Below, one piece after another: positions 23,941 to 32,967 of a stretch of 53,726 nt of DNA. Every line of letters starts with the position of its first letter. The stretch's first letter is position 1. Origin of the DNA: Ruegeria denitrificans (lineage in GTDB: Bacteria; Pseudomonadota; Alphaproteobacteria; Rhodobacterales; Rhodobacteraceae); NCBI RefSeq assembly GCF_001458295.1, contig NZ_CYUD01000021.1:1-53726 (forward strand), given 5' to 3'. The notes beneath the pieces are model-generated. The model had not been told where the DNA came from. It worked only from the letters and a program-made list of their open reading frames with translations, and did not search any database. The position numbers and the translations under genes are program-made.

Positions 23941-25431
23941 TCAGAGATCTTTACCGTCGGTAAAATTGAATTTAGCGCCCGTACGAATCCCGGATGACCA
24001 TCTGGATGTCATGGTTTTGAGCCGGGTATTGAATCGCACTCCTTCCATGCCGTGGATGTGATGATCGCCGAACAAGGACCGCTTCCACCCTCCGAAGGAA
24101 TGATAAGCGACCGGAACCGGGATTGGCACGTTTACTCCGACTATACCTGTGCGCGCTCGCGCCCAGAAATCACGCGCAGCGTCGCCTTCGCGGGTAAAAA
24201 TCGCCGTACCGTTTCCAAATTCATGATCGTTTATCAGACCAACTGCGTCTTCATAACTGGCGACACGCACCACTGAAAGCACAGGCCCAAAGATTTCATC
24301 TTTGTAAATGGGCATATCCGCCGTCACATGGTCGAATAGGCATCCGCCGATGAAATAACCGTCTTCGTATCCTTGCAAAGTGATGTCGCGCCCATCGACG
24401 ACAAGTTCGGCTCCCATATCAAGGCCCTGTTCTATGTAGGTATGGATACGATCATAGCTTTGTTTGCTGATCACCGGACCAAGCTCTGAGGACGGGTCAG
24501 TAAACGGGGCAACCTTCATGGCCCGCACTCTGGGTACAAGAGCTTCGATCAGGCGATTTGCAGTGTCTTCACCAACGGGCACGGCAACCGACATAGCCAT
24601 ACATCGTTCGCCGGCTGAGCCAATAAGCGCGTCCGTTACCCGGTCCAAATCCGCATCCGGCATGACCACCAGATGATTCTTTGCGCCGCATAGCGCCTGA
24701 ACACGTTTTCCGTTCGTTGAGCCTCGTGCGTATATATGTTGGCCAATTGCTGTTGAGCCGACAAAGCTGATTGCTTCGACTTGTGGATGGTTCAAAAGGG
24801 CGTCCGCAGCGACTTTGTCGCCGTTCACAACATTGAAAACCCCGGGTGGCAGTCCCGCCTGCGCAAACAACTCTGCAATGCGCATTACCACGGATGGATC
24901 TTTTTCCGAGGGCTTCAGGACAAATGTGTTCCCGCAGGCAATGGCAACCGGATACATCCACAGCGGGATCATTGCAGGAAAATTGAACGGCGTTATCCCT
25001 GCGACTACTCCTAACGGCTGTCTGACGGAAAAACTGGCTACTTCTTCTGCATCAATTTCTGAATGCTCATTTTTCAGAAGCTGAGGAATGCCACAAGCAA
25101 ATTCCACGACCTCAATGCCGCGTGCAATCTCAGCTTTTGCATCCGGCAGAGATTTTCCGTGCTCCGACGACAGCAACTCTGCCAACTCATCGGTATGTTT
25201 TGTTAAAAGGTCGCGAAACTCGAACATGATCGTTGCGCGGCTGGCAGGCGGGGTGGCAGCCCAGGCCGGGGCCGCCAGCGCAGCAGTCTTAACGATGGTG
25301 TCCACGTCTTCTATGGATGCCAATGCAGCCTTTCCCGTTACGGCCCCGGTCGCTGGGTTTCTGATTTCGGAAATTCTGTTGCTTACACCTGGCCAAAATT
25401 CGTTTGAAACAAAATGCCCCAGAATAATCAT
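23941..25431 (-). CDS. mmsA: CoA-acylating methylmalonate-semialdehyde dehydrogenase
   Basis: A 496-aa aldehyde dehydrogenase from ATG 25431, which has AGGAGG seven bases upstream. The nucleophile is C277 in AGERCMAMSVAV, the motif specific to the MmsA/IolA subfamily that uses CoA instead of water. FNFPAMIPLWMYP and IPVPVAYHSFGGWK are also characteristic. It converts malonate or methylmalonate semialdehyde to acetyl- or propionyl-CoA, as at the end of beta-alanine, valine, myo-inositol or taurine-related routes. It lies between the TRAP operon and a MocR regulator, both probably functionally linked. No other valine or inositol genes are near. Confidence 0.9.
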   Translation of the reverse strand: MIILGHFVSNEFWPGVSNRISEIRNPATGAVTGKAALASIEDVDTIVKTAALAAPAWAATPPASRATIMFEFRDLLTKHTDELAELLSSEHGKSLPDAKAEIARGIEVVEFACGIPQLLKNEHSEIDAEEVASFSVRQPLGVVAGITPFNFPAMIPLWMYPVAIACGNTFVLKPSEKDPSVVMRIAELFAQAGLPPGVFNVVNGDKVAADALLNHPQVEAISFVGSTAIGQHIYARGSTNGKRVQALCGAKNHLVVMPDADLDRVTDALIGSAGERCMAMSVAVPVGEDTANRLIEALVPRVRAMKVAPFTDPSSELGPVISKQSYDRIHTYIEQGLDMGAELVVDGRDITLQGYEDGYFIGGCLFDHVTADMPIYKDEIFGPVLSVVRVASYEDAVGLINDHEFGNGTAIFTREGDAARDFWARARTGIVGVNVPIPVPVAYHSFGGWKRSLFGDHHIHGMEGVRFNTRLKTMTSRWSSGIRTGAKFNFTDGKDL

Positions 25432-25612
25432 CAGCCACCTCCTGATTTTCAACCTGACGGACCTGTGGGCAAGGTGATTCAAAACAAAAGAAGAACTTGC
25501 TTTCGCGTGGGCAAGTGACTTGATCAGACCAGCCCGAATGGTCTTGCCCCTTAATTAGGGTAAGCCTGTCGGTCTGTTGGATAGACACAGATTGGTTTAA
25601 TTGTGGGTACAG

Positions 25613-27139
25613 TCAGAGCGTATCAATAGCACTGCGCAAGGTGCGAAGGCCTTGCTCAATTTGACCCGCCGGAACGGCGGATACGCCAAGCCTGAAGGTT
25701 ATATCGCCTTTGTTTTTATCAGAAAAACAGACACTTGAAGGTTCGATAATCACGCCCCTTTGGCGCGCGGCTTCGGCGATCTGATGCGCGTTAAGCCCCT
25801 GCACGCTTCGGAAAAAAAAGTTCGTGCTGCCATATTCGTATTGCAATTCGAAGTCAGGGAATAACTCCTGAATGACCTGTGATGCAACGTGCCAGCGTTC
25901 ATTGAAAATTTGATGCAGCTTTGCCCGATGCGTTTCGTGGTGACCGAAACGTAGAAACAGCGATGCGGTGTGTTGAATCACGTGGGGAGGATGGCGGATC
26001 ATCATACCGCGCAGGGCGCGCGCTTCCTGGACCAGGGATTCCTGAGCGACCAGATAGCCCAGCCGCAATCCCGGAGCCAAGCTTTTGGACAAGCTGCCAG
26101 TGTAGATGACTCGCCCCTGAGAATGACCGCTATACAGTGGAAGCAGACTGTTCTCATCGAAGTCCATATCTCCTTCGTAATCGTCCTCGATAATCAGAAA
26201 ATCTTCTTTCTTTGCCATTTCCAGCAACCGCCGCTTTCGCGCCTGGGACATTGACAGAACTGTCGGCATCTGGCGGTTTGGCGTCACATAGACCAGATCG
26301 CACCCAGCTAACCTGTCATCTACGACAAGGCCTTCGCCGTCGACCGGGATATACCTTACCTCATCGAATATTTGTTCGAAGATGTTGCGCGCGTCCGCGT
26401 ATCCCGGATCTTCGATCGCAACAACACGGCCAAAGCTCCGCAGCAATGCCGCCACGATATAGATGGCCTGCTGCGCGCCCATGGTCACAAGCACGTTTTC
26501 AGGTTTCGCGACAATCCCCCTTTGCGGCAACAGCCGGCTGCAAATTTGTTCGATAAATGTGTCGGAATCCCGATATTGGTTGTCACCTGTCCAATTGCTA
26601 AGGTCACGCATGTTCAGCGCTAGACGCGAACATTCACGCCATTCTGCCAACGGAAACCGGTTCGAGGCGGCCTGATTACACACAAATGGAAACTGATAGT
26701 CCGGCCAATCTGCGGGCCGCGTGATACAGCCTGCTTTTGATGGCAGCTGCCTTCGGGTTATTCTTTCGACGATATTTGGAAATTCCGCATTGTTTTCCTG
26801 ATCTGTCTGGGCCTGTGCCCGGTTCAAGTTAAGCGAAACATAGTAGCCAGATTTTGGCTTTGAAATGATCGTACCTTCGTCTACCAGCTTGGAATAGGCT
26901 CCCAACACCGAGTTCACCGAAACACTGAGATCCCGCGCAAGCGCCCTGCAGGACGGCAGTTTCGCCCCGTTCTGCAATACTCCGTTTGATATCAGGTAAG
27001 CCAATTCAGCACGAATCTGATCGCGAATTCCAAGTGTGTCGTCACGGTTAATATTCATTACGTTGACCAGATTTGACGCCGGACGCTGGGTCTCGGGTGT
27101 CTCCGAGAGATTTTTTGTTAGGATCTTTTTGCTCATCAT
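25613..27139 (-). CDS. MocR-type regulator (GntR winged helix fused to aminotransferase)
   Basis: About 508 aa from ATG 27139 (start uncertain; a later Met at 27058 would also keep all domains). A GntR winged helix lies at about residues 28-100 (LPSCRALARDLSVSVNSV), then a full class I aminotransferase-like domain with the PLP lysine K352 in YTGSLSKSLAPGLRLGY. MocR proteins bind PLP and sense PLP-reactive amino compounds (GABA, taurine, ectoine derivatives). It is codirectional with, and upstream of, the mmsA-like gene, and probably controls it and perhaps the TRAP operon. That suggests the TRAP substrate is an amino compound ending in a semialdehyde. Confidence 0.88.
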   Translation of the reverse strand: MMSKKILTKNLSETPETQRPASNLVNVMNINRDDTLGIRDQIRAELAYLISNGVLQNGAKLPSCRALARDLSVSVNSVLGAYSKLVDEGTIISKPKSGYYVSLNLNRAQAQTDQENNAEFPNIVERITRRQLPSKAGCITRPADWPDYQFPFVCNQAASNRFPLAEWRECSRLALNMRDLSNWTGDNQYRDSDTFIEQICSRLLPQRGIVAKPENVLVTMGAQQAIYIVAALLRSFGRVVAIEDPGYADARNIFEQIFDEVRYIPVDGEGLVVDDRLAGCDLVYVTPNRQMPTVLSMSQARKRRLLEMAKKEDFLIIEDDYEGDMDFDENSLLPLYSGHSQGRVIYTGSLSKSLAPGLRLGYLVAQESLVQEARALRGMMIRHPPHVIQHTASLFLRFGHHETHRAKLHQIFNERWHVASQVIQELFPDFELQYEYGSTNFFFRSVQGLNAHQIAEAARQRGVIIEPSSVCFSDKNKGDITFRLGVSAVPAGQIEQGLRTLRSAIDTL

Positions 27140-27436
27140 GAACTGGCCATTTGATAAAACACAGGTCGTATAGTTGAAGCCCCAAAAATCTTTGCCCTTT
27201 GGGGTGCCCCAGACAAGGCGCAACGCGCATGGTCAGCCCTGACGCTTTCCCTGATAACAGGTGATAGCCTAAAACCACCCTGTTCCATGAAACCTCTCGA
27301 TTGGATGTCGGCTCGGACTACAATCCGATCGTTTCACGCTATCACCAATGGGGCAAGATTAGATCACCTAAAGATCAACAGGAAAATATGGGGGTTCTCC
27401 CAATGTTTCCGAAGGATAGGCATTCGAGATCGAAAT

Positions 27437-28306
27437 TCAAAACTGTTGTCTAAGCCACGAATTGAAGGCTTCGACCTGAGGGTGAACGGTTGCGGGGAGT
27501 GCCCTGTGGACTAGATAGTGTGACTGTTCTAGTGCGGCCGCTTCACCAACAATGCGGATGTTTTGCTTGGTCTTTATCGCCTGTTTCGCAAACCGCTCAA
27601 TGACGACGGCACAGCCTAATCCGGAGGCAACCATTTCAATAGCGGCTGTGGACGTGTCAGTTACCAATTTCGCTCCGCGATTGGTCGGTTCCAAAGAGAA
27701 GGCAGACAGGTAACGGGCCCAATGATCGTCAAAGCCCAGGATGTGAATTGAAGGATGCTGCAACAGGTCCCTAGGGCGCTTAATCTCGACATCGGATGTA
27801 GCGCTGAAAATTGGAACAATAGCCTCTACTGAAAGCGGCTCAAGATTTGGGCCTGCATACTCTTTGGATGCCAAAATGATATCGACATCAACCGGGTGTT
27901 GATCTGACGAATCTTTCCAGATCGAGGTCATCAGTTTGACGCTTGTATTGGGGTTAGTTTGAAGAAAGCCATCCAATCTTGGAGAAATCCACATGATAAA
28001 GGCCATCGAGGCACGAACGGTGATCGTTATTGCCTCACGAGGACCGAACAGGCCGCTGGTCGACATCTCAATCGTGCTAAGGGCTTCGCGGACGGAAGGT
28101 AGATAGGCTTTGCCTACATCTGTCAGTTGCAAACTTTTTGGACGGCGTACGAACAGTTTGGTGCCAAGCTGCGCCTCCAGTGCTTTGATATGCTGGCTGA
28201 CAGCCGTCTGAGTCAGGCCGATCTCATGGCTCGCCGATGTGAAACTCAGCAATCGCGCGGCGGCTTCGAAACTCCGCAGCCAGTTGAGGTTCAGGTTGTG
28301 GCGCAT
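27437..28306 (-). CDS. LysR-family regulator
   Basis: A 289-aa LTTR. The N-terminal helix-turn-helix is FTSASHEIGLTQTAVSQHIK (about residues 22-41) and the effector domain follows. The GcvA-like N-terminus (LNWLRSFEAAARLLSFT) is notable; GcvA-type LTTRs often sense amino acids. It is divergent from the 2OG-Fe dioxygenase gene and should control that two-gene operon. A 15-bp palindrome lies just upstream of its start. Confidence 0.9.
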   Translation of the reverse strand: MRHNLNLNWLRSFEAAARLLSFTSASHEIGLTQTAVSQHIKALEAQLGTKLFVRRPKSLQLTDVGKAYLPSVREALSTIEMSTSGLFGPREAITITVRASMAFIMWISPRLDGFLQTNPNTSVKLMTSIWKDSSDQHPVDVDIILASKEYAGPNLEPLSVEAIVPIFSATSDVEIKRPRDLLQHPSIHILGFDDHWARYLSAFSLEPTNRGAKLVTDTSTAAIEMVASGLGCAVVIERFAKQAIKTKQNIRIVGEAAALEQSHYLVHRALPATVHPQVEAFNSWLRQQF

Positions 28307-28314
28307 TCCTTTTC

Positions 28315-28329
28315 CATAAAATTTTTATG
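28315..28329. promoter_or_regulatory. Palindrome CATAAAA-T-TTTTATG in the LysR/dioxygenase promoter
   Basis: A perfect odd-centred 15-bp palindrome 8 bases upstream of the lysR start, within the 130-bp divergent region. Size and position fit an LTTR autoregulatory site. Confidence 0.4.
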
Positions 28330-28436
28330 TCCATGGGTGCATATTGTTTCGTTTTATCTGATCTTCGGGTCTCTGCATAGTATCGAAACCTGACACTGTT
28401 CTTCTGACCGATTGCATTTTCTTGGAGGAGACCATC

Positions 28437-29297
28437 ATGACTGCCATCAGCCAAGCCCAACGGGATGTCGCTTTGGATTTCATCGACCTTGATCGTTATC
28501 CGATTGCCGATCTGGAAAACAATTCGGGTGCAGCATTTCTGGCCGAGTGCCAGCACAGCATTGAAGCCAAGGGATGGTGCAATCTGGAATGTTTTCTACG
28601 TCAGGACGCCTTGCACAAGATGAACGCAGAGGCGAATGCGCTGCTGCCAACCGCTGAAGTCCTGCGTGTTAAGCGAAACATTTACCAAGGTGCGATTGAT
28701 CCTTCGCTGCCAGATAATGATCCGCGCCGGAAGGAATTTATTCACAGCGCGGTGCAGCTTGCGGATGATCAGATACCAGCTGAGACAGGCTTAAAACAGC
28801 TGTATCATTCGGAAATTCTGACAGAGTTTGTGCGGCGGGTGCAGATGAAAGATCAGCTGTATCGCTGCGCCGACGAGTTTCAGGCGCTCAACGTTGTTGC
28901 CTTGCAGCCCGGCAGCGGGCACGCCTGGCATTATGATACGAGCGAATGCACGGTGACCCTGTTGTTGCAGGCCGCTGATAAAGGAGGTGAGTTCACCTTT
29001 CTGCCGAATTCTCGAACGGATGAGGATGAAGACCGAGAGGCCGTGGACCGGTTGTTGGACGGTGATATGTCGCATGCGCAGACATTCTCACGCGGGGCGG
29101 GAACGCTGACCTTGTTTCGGGGGGGGTATTCGTTGCACGGTGTGACCAAGGTTGAAGGCAGCCATCCGCGCATTACGGCCACCATGACATATGACGAGCA
29201 GCCAGGAACCGTTATCGATGACGAGATCAGTATTCGCATCTATGGCAAGCGTGTGGAAGACATACTGGCCAGCCGCAAGGCCGGAATTTCAGGCTAA
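28437..29297 (+). CDS. 2-oxoglutarate/Fe(II)-dependent dioxygenase-like protein
   Basis: A 286-aa protein from ATG 28437, with GGAGGAG nine bases upstream. The metal triad can be read as H165-x-D167 (AWHYDTSECTV) and H234 (GYSLHGVTKV), with R245 in SHPRITATMTY as the 2-oxoglutarate carboxylate partner. Spacing and the double-stranded beta-helix pattern fit the 2OG-Fe(II) oxygenases. I do not recognise the substrate. It forms an operon with an isochorismatase-fold hydrolase 12 nt downstream and is divergent from a GcvA-like LysR gene, which suggests oxidation of an amino acid or related small molecule. Confidence 0.75.
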   Translation: MTAISQAQRDVALDFIDLDRYPIADLENNSGAAFLAECQHSIEAKGWCNLECFLRQDALHKMNAEANALLPTAEVLRVKRNIYQGAIDPSLPDNDPRRKEFIHSAVQLADDQIPAETGLKQLYHSEILTEFVRRVQMKDQLYRCADEFQALNVVALQPGSGHAWHYDTSECTVTLLLQAADKGGEFTFLPNSRTDEDEDREAVDRLLDGDMSHAQTFSRGAGTLTLFRGGYSLHGVTKVEGSHPRITATMTYDEQPGTVIDDEISIRIYGKRVEDILASRKAGISG

Positions 29298-29309
29298 GGA
29301 CAGAAAAAG

Positions 29310-29858
29310 ATGAAAACCGCACTACTGGTGATAGATGTACAGATGGCGCTGGCGCACGAGGATGCATCTGGTACGGAACGCTCTTGCCCGGAAGCGGAAA
29401 GCAACATTACCCAATTGTTGGAAAAATTCCGCAGCGACAGGGGAACGATCGTTCACGTGCACCATCATGGTACGGATCCTGATGATCCGTTTCACCCTGA
29501 TGCCCCAGGATGCGCCGTTCAACCATTCGCCGCCCCGGCTAATGACGAACCTCTTGTCGTCAAAACTGGCAGCAGCGGGTTTGTTGGAACTCCATTACAA
29601 GCAATTTTGCAAGACGCTGGCGTCGAACGGGTCATACTGTGCGGTGCGACCGCCAATCATTGCGTGGAATCGACGACGCGCAGCGCAGCTGATCTTGGGT
29701 TTCAGCCAATCTATACGGCTGATGCGGTCTGGACATACGGGCTTACCGGCCCGGATGGGCAGTCCCACAGTGCACATCAAGTTCACTCAGTCAGTATGGC
29801 AACGCTTGAGGGTGAGATCGCAGAGGTGAAATCCACAAAAGACGTTTTGGCCATGTAA
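29310..29858 (+). CDS. Isochorismatase-family cysteine hydrolase
   Basis: A 182-aa protein. The catalytic Asp is D9 (LLVIDVQMAL), the Lys is in VVKTGSSGFVGT and the nucleophile is C118 in CGATANHCVEST. These complete the triad of the cysteine-hydrolase branch (nicotinamidase, ureidoacrylate and carbamoyl amidohydrolases) rather than true isochorismatases. It would cleave an amide or carbamoyl bond. It is the second gene of the operon after the dioxygenase and may act on its product. Confidence 0.82.
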   Translation: MKTALLVIDVQMALAHEDASGTERSCPEAESNITQLLEKFRSDRGTIVHVHHHGTDPDDPFHPDAPGCAVQPFAAPANDEPLVVKTGSSGFVGTPLQAILQDAGVERVILCGATANHCVESTTRSAADLGFQPIYTADAVWTYGLTGPDGQSHSAHQVHSVSMATLEGEIAEVKSTKDVLAM

Positions 29859-29961
29859 CGCCCATGACCATGAAGTACGTCGCGTGGTTCATCGTCATAG
29901 ATAAGTTTCGTCAAAATATGGTCGGGCCGAGTAGCTTGACTTCAGTGCATTAATATCCTTT

Positions 29962-29981
29962 ATTTCTGTTATGACAGAAAT
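29962..29981. promoter_or_regulatory. 20-bp palindrome over the gbsR-like start codon
   Basis: ATTTCTGT-TATG-ACAGAAAT is a perfect 8+4+8 palindrome that contains the start ATG at 29971. A near copy occurs at 30552-30571. This geometry is ideal for autorepression. Confidence 0.65.
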
Positions 29982-30534
29982 TACTGATTTATCCGAATCG
30001 TCTGCCAAATCCAAATTTATTCTGTATTGGGGGGATATGGGCAGCCAATGGGGCGTGAACCGTTCTGTCGCGCAGATACATGCGCTTTTGTATCTGAGTG
30101 AGACGGCTCTGAACGCCGAACAGATTTCCAATGAGCTGGGAATTGCCCGGTCAAACGTGTCAAACTCGCTTAAGGAACTGGTTGGGTGGCGATTGATCCA
30201 CCGGGTGCCAGTACCCGGCGACCGACGGGAACATTTCGAGGCTGAAACCGACGTATGGGAGATGGCTCTACTGATTGCCAAAGGCCGCAAGGAACGCGAA
30301 ATCGATCCGGCCATGCGCGCCCTAGACATCTGTGTGTCTCAGGCCACGTCCGAACCGGGCCTGCATCCCGTTGTTCTTGAACGTATGCACAACATGCAAG
30401 ACTTTCTGAATACGGCAGATCGATGGTCCAATCAAATGCTGTCGGTCCCAAAAGCGAAACTGTCTAACCTTATGAAAATGGGAGATAAAGTTATTAACCT
30501 TTTGAAAATAGGAGGAAAGAAGACGGGCAGTTAA
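29971..30534 (+). CDS. GbsR/MarR-type transcriptional regulator
   Basis: A 187-aa protein with a winged helix at about residues 35-95 (NAEQISNELGIARSNVSNSL) and the W-rich WGDMGSQWGVNRSVAQIHALL start typical of GbsR-like MarR relatives. Some members sense choline or cell-envelope signals; no ligand can be named here. It precedes the DUF4166-epimerase pair, and the same 20-bp palindrome lies over its own start and in front of that pair, so it most likely represses both. Confidence 0.85.
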   Translation: MTEITDLSESSAKSKFILYWGDMGSQWGVNRSVAQIHALLYLSETALNAEQISNELGIARSNVSNSLKELVGWRLIHRVPVPGDRREHFEAETDVWEMALLIAKGRKEREIDPAMRALDICVSQATSEPGLHPVVLERMHNMQDFLNTADRWSNQMLSVPKAKLSNLMKMGDKVINLLKIGGKKTGS

Positions 30535-30551
30535 AAAAAATTTTCCAACAT

Positions 30552-30571
30552 ATTTCTCTTTATACAGAAAT
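30552..30571. promoter_or_regulatory. Second GbsR-type operator before the DUF4166 gene
   Basis: ATTTCTCT-TTAT-ACAGAAAT matches the palindrome at 29962-29981 in both arms except one base, and has the same 4-bp spacer. It lies 28 bp upstream of the DUF4166 start. Confidence 0.6.
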
Positions 30572-30598
30572 AACCGTATTACCAGTATCAGGTGGATC

Positions 30599-31240
30599 AT
30601 GAAGCAGGTTAACTTTTCACCCCATTGTCCGATTTCCACTGATAACCGTTTTCGCGAGCTTGTCGGGCGAAAAGCCTGGTCTGCTTTGCCCCAACGGTTG
30701 CAGCATCGATTTGGCCATGCTCTGTCTGACGGTGTTAGCGTTGTCTATCAGGGCAAAGTGGTTGCGATGCGTATGAACGCGGCAGGTCGCCTTGTGGCAC
30801 AGCTTGCACGGTTGTTTGGGGGTCCCCTGCCCTTTGACACCTCATGCATGGATCAACCTGCTATTGTGACCGTGACCGAGGATTGTGCCGGTTTTGGGCA
30901 GTTCTGGGTCCGCCAATACGGCCGTGCCGCCGGGTTTCCTCAGGTCATTCACAGCTCAAAACGTTTTGCAGGTCCCACCGGGATCGAAGAATATATCGGG
31001 GGCGGGATCGGAATTGCTCTGCAGGTCAGTGCCGATCACGCAAGTATCAAATTTCACAGCGATCACTACTTTTTTCAACTTGGGCGCAAAAAGCTACGGC
31101 TTCCGAAATGGGTGTGCCCGGGTGTTCTGACCATCGCGCATACCGATCTTGGTGGCGCGCGCTTTTTGTTTTCGCTCAGCCTGCGCAGTCGCCTGTTCGG
31201 TGAGCTGATCCGTCAGGATGCGATTTTTCACGACAGTTAG
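30599..31240 (+). CDS. DUF4166-family protein
   Basis: A 213-aa protein with AGGTGG before the ATG. It shows the DUF4166 look: LPQRLQHRFGHALSDGVSVV near the start and GPTGIEEYIGGGIGIALQV in the C-terminal half. No catalytic motif, signal peptide or membrane segment can be pointed out. DUF4166 domains are often fused to or next to saccharopine-dehydrogenase-like or TIGR01777 epimerase proteins. Here the epimerase gene follows 8 nt later, so the two probably work together. Function unknown. Confidence 0.75.
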   Translation: MKQVNFSPHCPISTDNRFRELVGRKAWSALPQRLQHRFGHALSDGVSVVYQGKVVAMRMNAAGRLVAQLARLFGGPLPFDTSCMDQPAIVTVTEDCAGFGQFWVRQYGRAAGFPQVIHSSKRFAGPTGIEEYIGGGIGIALQVSADHASIKFHSDHYFFQLGRKKLRLPKWVCPGVLTIAHTDLGGARFLFSLSLRSRLFGELIRQDAIFHDS

Positions 31241-31248
31241 GAACGGAT

Positions 31249-32763
31249 ATGAACGACACTCTACTTTGGACGTTGATTTCTATTCAGGTATTCATGGGGG
31301 CGTTTGACACACTCGTGCATCATGAAGGCACGGAACGGCTTGCCTGGCGGCCGTCGCAAAAGACAGAATTGCGCTTGCACGGGGTTCGCAACCTGCTCTA
31401 TGCAGTGATCTTTTTGAGTTTTGGCTGGTTCGAACCCCACGGGTTGTTCACAATTGCCCTGAGTGTTTTTCTTGCTTTTGAGGTATTGATCACGCTTTGG
31501 GATTTTGTCGAAGAAGACATGACGCGTCGCTTGCCGGGCAGCGAACGCATCAATCACACGCTGCTGGCATTGAACTATGGAGCGATCCTGGCGCTTGCTG
31601 CGCCCTACTTGTGGGCCTGGTCGGCTTTGCCCACCGCACTTGTTCCCGCAAATTATGGCTGGTGGACCGTCATGGCCACCTTCTCGGCCATCGGTGTCGT
31701 GCTGTTTGGTATGCGTGATTTGACTGCCGCAGGCCGCTGCGACCGATTGATGAAAGATAATCCCTTAGCTCTTGTTGCTCCCCTGCCCCCAAGGCAGCGC
31801 GTTTTGGTTACCGGCGGCACCGGCTTCATCGGTCGGCGGTTGGTGCAGGCGCTGGTCATGGGTGGGCACTATGTCACCGTTCTGACGCGTGATCCGCGCA
31901 ATGCCGATGCGGTGCCCCACCCTGTGCGGATCATCAGCAGTCTGAACCAAATCCATAATTCCGACCGGTTTGACGCTATCGTCAATCTGGCCGGAGAGCC
32001 CGTTGCAAACGGCCTGTGGACCACCCGGAAGCGGGCGCGGATTATCAATTCCCGTGTAGATTTGACAAGTGCACTGGAAGCTGTGATTGAAAGGTTGGAT
32101 CACCACCCCGAATGCCTGATCAACGGGTCCGCAATTGGCTGGTATGGGTTGCGTCAGGACGAAGAACTGACTGAGGCTTCTCAGCCCACCCATGCCTTTG
32201 TTCATCAGGTTTGCGAGAGCTGGGAAGATGTTGCCAACAAGATCGCAGCGTATGGTGTTCGGGTTGTTACCCTGCGCATTGGGCTTGTTCTTGGCGTTGA
32301 GGACGGAATGTTGGCCCGGTTGCTGACCCCGTTTGAGTTCTGTGGTGGCGGTATATTGGGAAATGGGCAGCAATGGATGTCCTGGATCGAATGTGATGAC
32401 ATGATCCGCGTCATCGCCATTACGATGGCGCGGCAGGATATCAAAGGACCCGTCAACGCAACGGCACCAGAGCCGGTTCGCAATATAGACTTCACGCGCG
32501 CTCTGGCGCAGGCTTTGAACCGACCCGCTTTCCTGCAATTTCCCGGATGGCTGCTGAGGGGTCTGGGGGGTGAAATGGCGCGCGAAACAATGCTGGGCGG
32601 GCAACGCGTAATGCCTGAACTGTTGCGGCGGAAAGGGTTTGATTTTGTCTATCCGGAATTGGCCCCTGCTCTGCGCGCAATCACTGGGGCGCACGGAAAC
32701 CCAGACGAAGATGGGTATGATAGTGCAATTTGGCTCGGACGAGCAGATAAGGACCTGCGTTAA
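31249..32763 (+). CDS. TIGR01777-family epimerase with N-terminal membrane domain
   Basis: A 504-aa fusion-like protein. The first ~165 residues hold four or five membrane segments (for example NLLYAVIFLSFGWF). From residue ~185 an extended SDR domain begins with VLVTGGTGFIGRRLVQALV, followed by DAIVNLAGEPV and NGSAIGWYG, the signature of the TIGR01777 (SulA/YfcH-like) branch. The typical C-terminal GGQRVMPELLRRKGF is present. The NAD(P)-binding part is thus tethered to the inner membrane. Substrate unknown; pairing with DUF4166 is recurrent in bacteria. Confidence 0.82.
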   Translation: MNDTLLWTLISIQVFMGAFDTLVHHEGTERLAWRPSQKTELRLHGVRNLLYAVIFLSFGWFEPHGLFTIALSVFLAFEVLITLWDFVEEDMTRRLPGSERINHTLLALNYGAILALAAPYLWAWSALPTALVPANYGWWTVMATFSAIGVVLFGMRDLTAAGRCDRLMKDNPLALVAPLPPRQRVLVTGGTGFIGRRLVQALVMGGHYVTVLTRDPRNADAVPHPVRIISSLNQIHNSDRFDAIVNLAGEPVANGLWTTRKRARIINSRVDLTSALEAVIERLDHHPECLINGSAIGWYGLRQDEELTEASQPTHAFVHQVCESWEDVANKIAAYGVRVVTLRIGLVLGVEDGMLARLLTPFEFCGGGILGNGQQWMSWIECDDMIRVIAITMARQDIKGPVNATAPEPVRNIDFTRALAQALNRPAFLQFPGWLLRGLGGEMARETMLGGQRVMPELLRRKGFDFVYPELAPALRAITGAHGNPDEDGYDSAIWLGRADKDLR

Positions 32764-32967
32764 TCCGATCCTTCCCCAAGTCGTTGAAGATGGTGAAAGC
32801 CGGGATATTGACGGCTGTAGACTATGCCAAGGCGAGAGCAAACCGTTTGGCTGCCCGATTGTCAGGTTCTGGCACATTCAGAGGCCGCGGTCAGCCCCAT
32901 GTTCTCAGCCACCAAAGCCGCATGACGTCCTGGTCTTAAACTTATCTTTCCTGCCCATGGCCGATCG

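Noticed and set aside
31765..32877. 370-codon minus-strand frame
   Set aside because: Antisense to the epimerase gene, no ribosome site and no recognisable domain.
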